Shown here: one piece after another, positions 10,941-24,624 of the stretch | Position numbering within the stretch: position 1 is the stretch's first letter | Layout of the letters: each line of letters begins with the position of its first letter | From: Meghimatium bilineatum | Taxonomy: Eukaryota; Mollusca; Gastropoda; Stylommatophora; Philomycidae | DNA length: 64,000 nucleotides | Assembly (NCBI GenBank): GCA_034231615.1 | Contig: CM067306.1 | Span: forward strand, 45,204,094 to 45,268,093 | Reading direction: 5' to 3' | Program-made: the position numbers and the translations under genes | Notes under the pieces: model-generated | What the model was told of the DNA's origin: nothing | What the model saw: the letters and a program-made list of their open reading frames with translations, nothing else | The model's database searches: none

Positions 10941-13900
10941 AAGCTTACTACACTAGAATTGAATGTATTCTAGCCTATTACACATGATTTCCTTGTTGTG
11001 CAGCTTAATTCTTCAGAACTCTGGCGTATTACACACAAATTAGGTGTATTGCAGTTTAGTACGCTAAATCTCGTTGTATTCTGGCATATTACTCACAAAT
11101 TCATTGTACTGAAGCTTACTACACTATAATTGAGTGTATTCTGGCCCATTACACATGATTTCGTTGTATTGCATCTTAATACTGCAGAACACTGGCGTAT
11201 TAAACACGAATTGGGTGTATTGCAGTTTAGTACGCCAAAACTCGTTGTATTCTGGCATATTACTCACAAATTCATTGTACTGAAGCTTACTACACTAGAA
11301 TTGAGTGTATTCTGGCCTATTGCACATGATTTCGTTGTACTGCAGCTTAATACGTCAGAACACTGGCGTATTACACAAGAATTGAGTGTATTGCAGTTTA
11401 GTACGACAAAACTCGTTGTATTCTGGGATATTACTCACAAATACATTGTACTGAAGCTTACTACAATAGAATTGAGTATATTCTGGCCTATAACACATGA
11501 TTTCGTTGTATTACATCTTAATACTGCAGATCACTGGCGTATTAAACACGAATTGGGTGTATTGCAGTTTAGTATGCCAAAATTGTTGTATTCTGGGATA
11601 TTACTCACATATTCATTGTACTGAAGCTTACTACACTAGAATTGAGTGTATTCTGGCCTATTACTCATGATTTCGTTGTAGTGCAGCTTAATGCGTCAGA
11701 ACACTGGCGTATCACATATGAATTGGGTGTATTGCAGTTAGTACGCCACAACTGGTTGTATTCTGGCACATTACTCACAAATTCATTGTACTGAAGCTTA
11801 CTACACTAGAATTGAGTGTATTCTGGTCCATTACACATAATTTCGTTGTATTGCAGCTTAATACTTCAGAACACTGGCGTATTAAACACGATTTGGGAGT
11901 ATTGCAGTTTAGTACGCCAAAACTCGTTGTATTCTGGCATATTAATCACACATTCATTGCATTGAAGCTTACTACACTAGAATTGAGTGTATACTGGCCT
12001 ATTGCACATGATTTTGTTGTATTGCACCTTAATACTGCAGAACACTGGCGTATTAAACACGAATTGGGTGTATTGTAGTTTAGTACGCCAAAACTCGTTG
12101 TATTCTGGCATATTACTCACAAATTTTTTGTACTGAAGCTTACTACACTAGAATTGAGTGTATTCTGGCCAATTGAACATGATTTCTTTGTACTGCAGCT
12201 TAATAGGTCAGAAAACTGGCGTATTACACAAGAATTGGGTGTATTGCAGTTTATTACGCCAAAACTCGTTGTATTCTGGGATATTACTAACAAATTCATT
12301 GTACTGAAGCTTACTACACTAGAATTGAGTGTTTTCTAGCCTATTACACATGATTTCGTTGTAGTGCAGCTTAATACTTCAGAACACTGGCGTATTAAAC
12401 ACGATTTGGGTGTATTGCAGTTTAGTACGCCAAAACGCATTGTATTCTGGCATATTACTCACACATTGTGTGTACTGAAGCGTACTACACTAGAATTGAG
12501 TGTTTTCTGGCCTATTGCACATGATTTCGTTGTACTGCAGCTTAATACGTCAGAACACTGGCGTATTACACACAAATTGTGTGTATTGCAGTTTAGTACG
12601 CCAAAACTCGTTGTATTCTGGCATATTACTCACAAATTGGGTGTACTGAAGCTTACTACACTAGAATTGAGTGTATTCTGGCCTATTGCATATGATTCCG
12701 TTGTACTGCAGCATTATACGTCAGAACACTGGCGTATTACACAAGAATTGGGTGTATTGCAGTTTAGTACGCCAAAACTCGTTGTATTCTGGGATTATTA
12801 CTCACAAATTCATTGTACTGAAGCTTACTACAATAGAATTGAGTATATTCTGGCCTATAACACATGATTTCGTTGTATGGCACCTTAATACGTCAGAACA
12901 CTGGCGTATTACACAAGAATTGAGTGTATTGCAGTTTAGTACGACAAAACTCGTTGTATTCTGGCATATTACTCACAAATTCATTGTACTGAAGCTTACT
13001 ACACTAGAAGTGAGTGTATTCTGGCCCATTACACATGATTTCGTTGTATTGCACCTTAATACTGCAGAACACTGGCGTATTAAACACGAATTGGGTGTAT
13101 TGCAGTTTAGTACGCCAAAACTCGTTGTATTCTGGGATATTACTCACAAATTGGGTGTACTGAAGCTTACTACACTAGGATTGAGTGTATTCTGGCCTAT
13201 TGTACATGATTTCGTTGTACTGCAGCTTAATACGTCAGGACACTGGCGTATTACACAAGAATTGAGTGTATTGCAGTTTAGTACGCCAAAACTCGTTGTA
13301 TTCTCGGATATTACTCACAAATTCATTGTACTGAAGCTTAATGCACTAGAATTGAGTGTATTCTGGCCTATAACACATGATTTCGTTGTATGGCACCTTA
13401 ATACTGCAGATCACTGGCGTATTAAACACGAATTGGGTGTATTGCAGTTTAGTACGCCAAAAATCGTTGTATTCTGGGATATTACTCACAAATTCATTGT
13501 ACTGAAGCTTAATGCACTAGAATTGAGTGTATTCTGGCCTATAACACATGATTTCGTTGTATGGCACCTTAATACTGCAGATCACTGGCGTATTAAACAC
13601 GAATTGGGTGTATTGCAGTTTAGTACGCCAAAAATCGTTGTATTCTGGGATATTACTCACAAATTCATTGTACTGAAGCTTAATGCACTAGAATTGAGTG
13701 TATTCTGGCCTATAACACATGATTTCGTTGTATGGCACCTTAATACTGCAGATCACTGGCGTATTAAACACGAATTGGGTGTATTGCAGTTTAGTACGCC
13801 AAAAATCGTTGTATTCTGGCATATTACTCACAAATTGGTTGTACTGAAGCTTACTACACTAGAATTGAGTGTATTCTGGCCAATTGCACATGATTTCGTT

Positions 13901-15563
13901 GTATGGCACCTTAATACTGCAGATCACTGGCATATTAAACACGAATTGGGTGTATTGCAGTTTAGTACGCCAAAAATCGTTGTATTCTTGGATATTACTC
14001 ACACATTCATTGTACTGAAGCTTACTACACTAGAATTGAGTGTATTCTGGCCTATTACACATGATTTCGTTGTATTGCAGCTTAATACGTCAGAACACTG
14101 GCGTATCACATACGAATTGGGCGTATTGCAGTTTAGTACGCCACAACTAGTTGTATTCTGGGATATTACTCACAAATTCATTGTACTGAAGCTTACTACA
14201 CTACAATTGAATGTATTCTAGCCTATTACACATGATTTCCTTGATGTGCAGCTTAATTCTTCAGAACTCTGGCGTATTACACACAAATTAGGTGTATTGC
14301 AGTTTAGTACGCCAAAACTCGTTGTATTCTGGCATATTACTCACAAATTGGGTGTACTGAAGCTTACTACACTAGAATTGAGTGTATTCTGGCCTATTGC
14401 ATATGATTCCGTTGTACTGCAGCATTATACGTCAGAACACTGGCGTATTACACAAGAATTGGGTGTATTGCAGTTTAGTACGCCAAAACTCGTTGTATTC
14501 TGGGATATTACTCACAAATTCATTGTACTGAAGCTTACTACACTAGAATTGAGTGTATTCTGGCCTATTGCACATGATTTCGTTGTACTGCAGCTTAATA
14601 CGTCAGAACACTGGCGTATTACACAAGAATTGAGTGTATTGCAGTTTAGTACGACAAAACTCGTTGTATTCTGGGATATTACTCACAAATTCATTGTACT
14701 GAAGCTTACTACAATAGAATTGAGTATATTCTGGCCTATAACACATGACACATGATTTCGTTGTATTGCAGCTTAATACTTCAGAACACTGGCGTATTAA
14801 ACACGATTTGGGAGTATTGCAGTTTAGTACGCCAAAACTCGTTGTATTCTGGCATATTAATCACAAATTCATTGCATTGAAGCTTACTACACTAGAATTG
14901 AGTGTATACTGGCCTATTGCACATGATTTTGTTGTATTGCACCTTAATACTGCAGAACACTGGCGTATTAAACACGAATTGGGTGTATTGTAGTTTAGTA
15001 CGCCAAAACTCGTTGTATTCTGGCATATTACTCACAAATTGGTTGTACTGAAGCTTACTACACTAGAATTGAGTGTATTCTGACCTATAACACATGATTT
15101 CGTTGTATGGCACCTTAATACTGCAGATCACTGGCGTATTAAACAAGAATTGGGTGTATTGCAGTTTATTACGCCAAAACTCGTTGTATTCTGGGATATT
15201 ACTAACAAATTCATTGTACTGAAGCTTACTACACTAGAATTGAGTGTTTTCTAGCCTATTACACATGATTTCGTTGTAGTGCAGCTTAATACTTCAGAAC
15301 ACTGGCGTATTAAACACGATTTGGGTGTATTGCAGTTTAGTACGCCAAAACGCATTGTATTCTGGCATATTACTCACACATTGTGTGTACTGAAGCGTAC
15401 TACACTAGAATTGAGTGTTTTCTGGCCTATTGCACATGATTTCGTTGTACTGCAGCTTAATACGTCAGAACACTGGCGTATTACACACAAATTGTGTGTA
15501 TTGCAGTTTAGTACGCCAAAACTCGTTGTATTCTGGCATATTACTCATAAATTGGGTGTACTG
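10941..15563 (+). repeat. Region-1 HOR copy 4: 27 monomers, 4623 bp
   Basis: It shares copy 3's two one-base losses (near 11581 and 11738), so it is closest to copy 3. It adds two private indels: one extra base near 12791-12800 (GGGATTATTACTC) and a seven-base direct duplication at 14741-14754. Together these make 27 x 171 + 6. An internal marker-type monomer at about 14187 is fused to a different monomer type. Confidence 0.82.
14741..14754 (+). repeat. Seven-base direct duplication (ACACATG twice)
   Basis: ACACATG is repeated head to tail where all other monomers have it once. This is the largest insertion I found in the window. It also coincides with a switch of monomer type (an AACACATG variant upstream, a CTTCAGAACACTGG variant downstream), so it may be the scar of a slightly misaligned recombination rather than simple slippage. 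Confidence 0.85.
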
Positions 15564-15734
15564 AAGCTTACTACACTAGAATTGAGTGTATTCTGGCCTA
15601 TTGCATATGATTCCGTTGTACTGCAGCATTATACGTCAGAACTCTGGCGTATTACACACAAATTAGGTGTATTGCAGTTTAGTACGCTAAATCTCGTTGT
15701 ATTCTGGGATATTACTCACAAATTCATTGTACTG
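15564..15734 (+). repeat. Chimeric monomer at the start of HOR copy 5
   Basis: The left part (GCATATGATTCCG, GCAGCATTATACGTCAG) belongs to one monomer type. The right part (AACTCTGGCGTATTACACAC, AATTAGGTG, ACGCTAAATCTCG) belongs to the HOR-opening marker monomer. The switch lies between about 15628 and 15650, inside shared sequence. The opening half of the marker, including TTCTAGCC, is missing here. Confidence 0.82.
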
Positions 15735-18126
15735 AAGCTTACTACACTATAATTGAGTGTATTCTGGCCCATTACACATGATTTCGTTGTATTGCATCTT
15801 AATACTGCAGAACACTGGCGTATTAAACACGAATTGGGTGTATTGCAGTTTAGTACGCCAAAACTCGTTGTATTCTGGCATATTACTCACAAATTGGGTG
15901 TACTGAAGCTTACTACACTAGGATTGAGTGTATTCTGGCCTATTGCACATGATTTCGTTGTACTGCAGCTTAATACGTCAGAACACTGGCGTATTACACA
16001 AGAATTGAGTGTATTGCAGTTTAGTACGACAAAACTCGTTGTATTCTGGGATATTACTCACAAATTCATTGTACTGAAGCTTACTACAATAGAATTGAGT
16101 ATATTCTGGCCTATAACACATGATTTCGTTGTATTACATCTTAATACTGCAGATCACTGGCGTATTAAACACGAATTGGGTGTATTGCAGTTTAGTATGC
16201 CAAAATTGTTGTATTCTGGGATATTACTCACATATTCATTGTACTGAAGCTTACTACACTAGAATTGAGTGTATTCTGGCCTATTACTCATGATTTCGTT
16301 GTAGTGCAGCTTAATGCGTCAGAACACTGGCGTATCACATACGAATTGGGTGTATTGCAGTTAGTACGCCACAACTGGTTGTATTCTGGCACATTACTCA
16401 CAAATTCATTGTACTGAAGCTTACTACACTAGAATTGAGTGTATTCTGGTCCATTACACATGATTTCGTTGTATTGCAGCTTAATACTTCAGAACACTGG
16501 CGTATTAAACACGATTTGGGAGTATTGCAGTTTAGTACGCCAAAACTCGTTGTATTCTGGCATATTAATCACAAATTCATTGCATTGAAGCTTACTACAC
16601 TAGAATTGAGTGTATACTGGCCTATTGCACATGATTTTGTTGTATTGCACCTTAATACTGCAGAACACTGGCGTATTAAACACGAATTGGGTGTATTGTA
16701 GTTTAGTACGCCAAAACTCGTTGTATTCTGGCATATTACTCACAAATTGGTTGTACTGAAGCTTACTACACTAGAATTGAGTGTATTCTGGCCAATTGAA
16801 CATGATTTCTTTGTACTGCAGCTTAATAGGTCAGAAAACTGGCGTATTACACAAGAATTGGGTGTATTGCAGTTTATTACGCCAAAACTCGTTGTATTCT
16901 GGGATATTACTAACAAATTCATTGTACTGAAGCTTACTACACTAGAATTGAGTGTTTTCTAGCCTATTACACATGATTTCGTTGTAGTGCAGCTTAATAC
17001 TTCAGAACACTGGCGTATTAAACACGATTTGGGTGTATTGCAGTTTAGTACGCCAAAACGCATTGTATTCTGGCATATTACTCACACATTGTGTGTACTG
17101 AAGCGTACTACACTAGAATTGAGTGTTTTCTGGCCTATTGCACATGATTTCGTTGTACTGCAGCTTAATACGTCAGAACACTGGCGTATTACACACAAAT
17201 TGTGTGTATTGCAGTTTAGTACGCCAAAACTCGTTGTATTCTGGCATATTACTCATAAATTGGGTGTACTGAAGCTTACTACACTAGAATTGAGTGTATT
17301 CTGGCCTATTGCATATGATTCCGTTGTACTGCAGCATTATACGTCAGAACACTGGCGTATTACACAAGAATTGGGTGTATTGCAGTTTAGTACGCCAAAA
17401 CTCGTTGTATTCTGGGATATTACTCACAAATTCATTGTACTGAAGCTTACTACAATAGAATTGAGTATATTCTGGCCTATAACACATGATTTCGTTGTAT
17501 TACATCTTAATACTGCAGATCACTGGCGTATTAAACACGAATTGGGTGTATTGCAGTTTAGTATGCCAAAAATCGCTGTATTCTGGGATATTACTCACAT
17601 ATTCATTGTACTGAAGCTTACTACACTAGAATTGAGTGTATTCTGGCCTATTACACATGATTTCGTTGTAGTGCAGCTTAATGCGTCAGAACATTGGCGT
17701 ATCACATACGAATTGGGTGTATTGCAGTTTAGTACGCCACAACTGGTTGTATTCTGGCACATTACTCACAAATTCATTGTACTGAAGCTTACTACACTAG
17801 AATTGAGTGTATTCTGGTCCATTACACATGTTTTCGTTGTATTGCAGCTTAATACTTCAGAACACTGGCGTATTAAACACGATTTGGGAGTATTGCAGTT
17901 TAGTACGCCAAAACTCGTTGTATTCTGGCATATTAATCACAAATTCATTGCATTGAAGCTTACTACACTAGAATTGAGTGTATACTGGCCAATTGCACAT
18001 GATTTCTTTGTACTGCAGCTTAATAGGTCAGAAAACTGGCGTATTACACAAGAATTGGGTGTATTGCAGTTTATTACGCCAAAACTCATTGTATTCTGGG
18101 ATATTACTAACAAATTCATTGTACTG
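15564..18126 (+). repeat. Region-1 HOR copy 5, partial: 15 monomers, 2563 bp
   Basis: It runs parallel to copies 3 and 4, carrying the same two one-base losses near 16201 and 16361, and then changes into the 25-mer described next. The length is 15 x 171 minus two. Confidence 0.8.
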
Positions 18127-21100
18127 AAGCTTACTACACTAGAATTGAGTGTATTCTAGCCTATTATACATGATTTCGTTGTAGTGCAGCTTAATACTTC
18201 AGAACTCTGGCGTATTACACACAAATTCGGTGTATTGTAGTTTAGTACGCAAAAAATCGTTGTATTCTGGGAGATTACTCACATATTCATTGTACTGAAG
18301 CTTACTACACTAGAATTGAGTGTATTCTGGCCTATTACACATGATTTCGTTGTATTGCAGCTTAATACGTCAGAACACTGGCGTATTAAACACGAATTGG
18401 GTGTATTGCAGTTTAGTACGCCAAAACTCGTTGTATTCTGGCATATTACTCACAAATTGGGTGTACTGAAGCTTACTACACTAGAATTGAGTGTATTCTG
18501 GCCTATTGCACATGATTTCGTTGTAGTGCAGCTTAATACTTCAGAACTCTTGCGTATTACACACAAATTGGGTGTATTGCAGTTTAGTATTCTAAAACTC
18601 GTTGTATTCTGGCATATTACTCACAAATTCATTGTACTGAAGCTTACTACACTAGAAGTGAGTGTATTCTGGCCCATTACACATGATTTCGTTGTATTGC
18701 ACCTTAATACTGCAGAACACTGTCGTATTAAACACGAATTGGGTGTATTGCAGTTTAGTACGCCAAAACTCGTTGTATTCTGGGATATTACTCACAAATT
18801 GGGTGTACTGAAGCTTACTACACTAGGATTGAGTGTATTCTGGCCTATTGTACATGATTTCGTTGTACTGCAGCTTAATACGTCAGGATACTGGCGTATT
18901 ACACAAGAATTGAGTGTATTGCAGTTTAGTACGCCAAAACTCGTTGTATTCTGGGATATTACTCACAAATTCATTGTACTGAAGCTTAATGCACTAGAAT
19001 TGAGTGTATTCTGGCCTATAACACATGATTTCGTTGTATGGCACCTTAATACTGCAGATCACTGGCGTATTAAACACGAATTGGGTGTATTGCAGTTTAG
19101 TACGCCAAAAATCGTTGTATTATGGCATTTTACTCACAAATTGGTTGTACTGAAGCTTACTACACTAGAATTGAGTGTATTCTGGCCAATTGCACATGAT
19201 TTCTTTGTACTGCAGCTTAATAGGTCAGAAAACTGGCGTATTACACAAGAATTGGGTGTATTGCAGTTTATTACGCCAAAACTCGTTGTATTCTGGCATA
19301 TTACTCACAAATTCATTGTACTGAAGCTTACTACACTAGAATTGAGTGTATTCTGGCCTATTGCATATGATTCCGTTGTACTGCAGCATTATACGTCAGA
19401 ACACTGGCGTATTACACAAGAATTGGGTGTATTGCAGTTTAGTACGCCAAAACTCGTTGTATTCTGGGATATTACTCACAAATTCATTGTACTGAAGCTT
19501 ACTACAATAGAATTGAGTATATTCTGGCCTATAACACATGATTTCGTTGTATTACATCTTAATACTGCAGATCACTGGCGTATTAAACACGAATTGGGTG
19601 TATTGCAGTTTAGTATGCCAAAAATCGTTGTATTCTGGGATATTACTCACATATTCATTGTACTGAAGCTTACTACACTAGAATTGAGTGTATTCTGGCC
19701 TATTACACATGATTTCGTTGTAGTGCAGCTTAATGCGTCAGAACATTGGCGTATCACATACGAATTGGGTGTATTGCAGTTTAGTACGCCACAACTGGTT
19801 GTATTCTGGCACATTACTCACAAATTCATTGTACTGAAGCTTACTACACTAGAATTGAGTGTATTCTGGTCCATTACACATGATTTCGTTGTATTGCAGC
19901 TTAATACTTCAGAACACTGGCGTATTAAACACGATTTGGGAGTATTGCAGTTTAGTACGCCAAAACTCGTTGTATTCTGGCATATTAATCACAAATACAT
20001 TACATTGAAGCTTACTACACTAGAATTGAGTGTATACTGGCCTATTGCACATGATTTTGTTGTATTGCACCTTAATACTGCAGAACACTGGCGTATTAAA
20101 CACGAATTGGGTGTATTGTAGTTTAGTACGCCAAAACTCGTTGTATTCTAGCATATTACTCACAAATTGGTTGTACTGAAGCTTACTACACTAGAAGTGA
20201 GTGTATTCTGGCCTATTGTACATGATTTCGTTGTACTGCAGCTTAATACGTCAGGACACTGGCGTATTACACAAGAATTGAGTGTATTGCAGTTTAGTAC
20301 GCCAAAACTCGTTGTATTCTGGGATATTACTCACAAATTCATTGTACTGAAGCTTAATGCACTAGAATTGAGTGTATTCTGGCCTATAACACATGATTTC
20401 GTTGTATGGCACCTTAATACTGCAGATCACTGGCGTATTAAACACGAATTGGGTGTATTGCAGTTTAGTACGCCAAAAATCGTTGTATTATGGCATTTTA
20501 CTCACAAATTGGTTGTACTGAAGCTTACTACACTAGAATTGAGTGTATTCTGGCCAATTGCACATGATTTCTTTGTACTGCAGCTTAATAGGTCAGAAAA
20601 CTGGCGTATTACACAAGAATTGGGTGTATTGCAGTTTATTACGCCAAAACTCGTTGTATTCTGGCATATTACTCACAAATTCATTGTACTGAAGCTTACT
20701 ACACTAGAATTGAGTGTATTCTGGCCTATTGCATATGATTCCGTTGTACTGCAGCATTATACGTCAGAACACTGGCGTATTACACAAGAATTGGGTGTAT
20801 TGCAGTTTAGTACGCCAAAACTCGTTGTATTCTGGGATATTACTCACAAATTCATTGTACTGAAGCTTACTACAATAGAATTGAGTATATTCTGGCCTAT
20901 AACACATGATTTCGTTGTATTACATCTTAATACTGCAGATCACTGGCGTATTAAACACGAATTGGGTGTATTGCAGTTTAGTATGCCAAAAATCGTTGTA
21001 TTCTGGGATATTACTCACATATTCATTGTACTGAAGCTTACTACACTAGAATTGAGTGTATTCTGGCCTATTACACATGATTTCGTTGTAGTGCAGCTTA

Positions 21101-22401
21101 ATGCGTCAGAACATTGGCGTATCACATACGAATTGGGTGTATTGCAGTTTAGTACGCCACAACTGGTTGTATTCTGGCACATTACTCACAAATTCATTGT
21201 ACTGAAGCTTACTACACTAGAATTGAGTGTATTCTGGTCCATTACACATGATTTCGTTGTATTGCAGCTTAATACTTCAGAACACTGGCGTATTAAACAC
21301 GATTTGGGAGTATTGCAGTTTAGTACGCCAAAACTCGTTGTATTCTGGCATATTAATCACAAATACATTACATTGAAGCTTACTACACTAGAATTGAGTG
21401 TATACTGGCCTATTGCACATGATTTTGTTGTATTGCACCTTAATACTGCAGAACACTGGCGTATTAAACACGAATTGGGTGTATTGTAGTTTAGTACGCC
21501 AAAACTCGTTGTATTCTAGCATATTACTCACAAATTGGTTGTACTGAAGCTTACTACACTAGAAGTGAGTGTATTCTGGCCCATTACACATGATTTCGTT
21601 GTATTGCACCTTAATACTGCAGAACACTGGCGTATTAAACACGAATTGGGTGTATTGCAGTTTAGTACGCCAAAACTCGTTGTATTCTGGGATATTACTC
21701 ACAAATTGGGTGTACTGAAGCTTACTACACTAGGATTGAGTGTATTCTGGCCTATTGTACATGATTTCGTTGTACTGCAGCTTAATACGTCAGGACACTG
21801 GCGTATTACACAAGAATTGAGTGTATTGCAGTTTAGTACGCCAAAACTCGTTGTATTCTGGGATATTACTCACAAATTCATTGTACTGAAGCTTAATGCA
21901 CTAGAATTGAGTGTATTCTGGCCTATAACACATGATTTCGTTGTATGGCACCTTAATACTGCAGATCACTGGCGTATTAAACACGAATTGGGTGTATTGC
22001 AGTTTAGTACGCCAAAAATCGTTGTATTATGGCATATTACTCACAAATTGGTTGTACTGAAGCTTACGACACTAGAATTGAGTGTATTCTGGCCAATTGC
22101 ACATGATTTCTTTGTACTGCAGCTTAATAGGTCAGAAAACTGGCGTATTACACAAGAATTGGGTGTATTGCAGTTTATTACGCCAAAACTCGTTGTATTC
22201 TGGCATATTACTCACAAATTCATTGTACTGAAGCTTACTACACTAGAATTGAGTGTATTCTGGCCTATTGCATATGATTCCGTTGTACTGCAGCATTATA
22301 CGTCAGAACACTGGCGTATTACACAAGAATTGGGTGTATTGCAGTTTAGTACGCCAAAACTCGTTGTATTCTGGGATATTACTCACAAATTCATTGTACT
22401 G
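18127..22401 (+). repeat. 25-monomer block, 4275 bp
   Basis: It opens with a distinctive monomer (CTATTATACATG, AATTCGGTGTATTGTAG, GGGAGATTACTC) that recurs at 22402 and 24625. The length is exactly 25 x 171, with no indel. It contains a tandem eight-monomer duplication. One forward frame is open from 18316 to 20121, but only because the consensus motif lacks stops in that frame. Confidence 0.84.
18835..21570 (+). repeat. Tandem 8-monomer duplication (2 x 1368 bp)
   Basis: The two halves are 18835-20202 and 20203-21570. Private variants repeat at an offset of exactly 1368: TATGGCATTTTACTC at 19121 and 20489, ACAAATACATTACATTG near 19991 and 21359, and GTATTCTAGCATATTACTC near 20143 and 21511. 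The halves differ at single bases (for example GGATACTGG in the first and GGACACTGG in the second), so the event is recent. Confidence 0.87.
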
Positions 22402-24624
22402 AAGCTTACTACACTAGAATTGAGTGTATTCTAGCCTATTATACATGATTTCGTTGTAGTGCAGCTTAATACTTCAGAACTCTGGCGTATTACACACACA
22501 TTCGGTGTATTGTAGTTTAGTACGCCAAAAATCGTTGTATTCTGGGAGATTACTCACATATTCATTGTACTGAAGCTTACTACACTAGAATTGAGTGTAT
22601 TCTGGCCTATTACACATGATTTCGTTGTATTGCAGCTTAATACGTCAGAACACTGGCGTATTAAACACGAATTGGGTGTATTGCAGTTTAGTACGCCAAA
22701 ACTCGTTGTATTCTGGCATATTACTCACAAATTGGGTGTACTGAAGCTTACTACACTAGAATTGAGTGTATTCTGGCCTATTGCACATGATTTCGTTGTA
22801 GTGCAGCTTAATACTTCAGAACTCTTGCGTATTACACACAAATTGGGTGTATTGCAGTTTAGTATTCTAAAACTCGTTGTATTCTGGCATATTACTCACA
22901 AATTCATTGTACTGAAGCTTACTACACTAGAAGTGAGTGTATTCTGGCCCATTACACATGATTTCGTTGTATTGCACCTTAATACTGCAGAACACTGGCG
23001 TATTAAACACGAATTGGGTGTATTGCAGTTTAGTACGCCAAAACTCGTTGTATTCTGGGATATTACTCACAAATTGGGTGTACTGAAGCTTACTACACTA
23101 GGATTGAGTGTATTCTGGCCTATTGTACATGATTTCGTTGTACTGCAGCTTAATACGTCAGGACACTGGCGTATTACACAAGAATTGAGTGTATTGCAGT
23201 TTAGTACGCCAAAACTCGTTGTATTCTGGGATATTACTCACAAATTCATTGTACTGAAGCTTAATGCACTAGAATTGAGTGTATTCTGGCCTATAACACA
23301 TGATTTCGTTGTATGGCACCTTAATACTGCAGATCACTGGCGTATTAAACACGAATTGGGTGTATTGCAGTTTTGTACGCCAAAAATCGTTGTATTATGG
23401 CATATTACTCACAAATTGGTTGTACTGAAGCTTACTACACTAGAATTGAGTGTATTCTGGCCAATTGCACATGATTTCTTTGTACTGCAGCTTAATAGGT
23501 CAGAAAACTGGCGTATTACACAAGAATTGGGTGTATTGCAGTTTATTACGCCAAAACTCGTTGTATTCTGGCATATTACTCACAAATTCATTGTACTGAA
23601 GCTTACTACACTAGAATTGAGTGTATTCTGGCCTATTGCATATGATTCCGTTGTACTGCAGCATTATACGTCAGAACACTGGCGTATTACACAAGAATTG
23701 GGTGTATTGCAGTTTAGTACGCCAAAACTCGTTGTATTCTGGGATATTACTCACAAATTCATTGTACTGAAGCTTACTACAATAGAATTGAGTATATTCT
23801 GGCCTATAACACATGATTTCGTTGTATTACATCTTAATACTGCAGATCACTGGCGTATTAAACACGAATTGGGTGTATTGCAGTTTAGTATGCCAAAAAT
23901 CGTTGTATTCTGGGATATTACTCACATATTCATTGTACTGAAGCTTACTACACTAGAATTGAGTGTATTCTGGCCTATTACACATGATTTCGTTGTAGTG
24001 CAGCTTAATGCGTCAGAACATTGGCGTATCACATACGAATTGGGTGTATTGCAGTTTAGTACGCCACAACTGGTTGTATTCTGGCACATTACTCACAAAT
24101 TCATTGTACTGAAGCTTACTACACTAGAATTGAGTGTATTCTGGTCCATTACACATGATTTCGTTGTATTGCAGCTTAATACTTCAGAACACTGGCGTAT
24201 TAAACACGATTTGGGAGTATTGCAGTTTAGTACGCCAAAACTCGTTGTATTCTGGCATATTAATCACAAATACATTGCATTGAAGCTTACTACACTAGAA
24301 TTGAGTGTATACTGGCCTATTGCACATGATTTTGTTGTATTGCACCTTAATACTGCAGAACACTGGCGTATTAAACACGAATTGGGTGTATTGTAGTTTA
24401 GTACGCCAAAACTCGTTGTATTCTGGCATATTACTCACAAATTGGTTGTACTGAAGCTTACTACACTAGAATTGAGTGTATTCTGGCCAATTGCACATGA
24501 TTTCTTTGTACTGCAGCTTAATAGGTCAGAAAACTGGCGTATTACACAAGAATTGGGTGTATTGCAGTTTATTACGCCAAAACTCGTTGTATTCTGGGAT
24601 ATTACTAACAAATTCATTGTACTG
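22402..24624 (+). repeat. 13-monomer block, 2223 bp
   Basis: It is bounded by the CTATTATACATG monomer at both ends. Its content follows the first part of the 25-mer at an offset of 4275, without the eight-monomer duplication. It is therefore the simpler form of the same HOR. The length is exactly 13 x 171. Confidence 0.84.
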
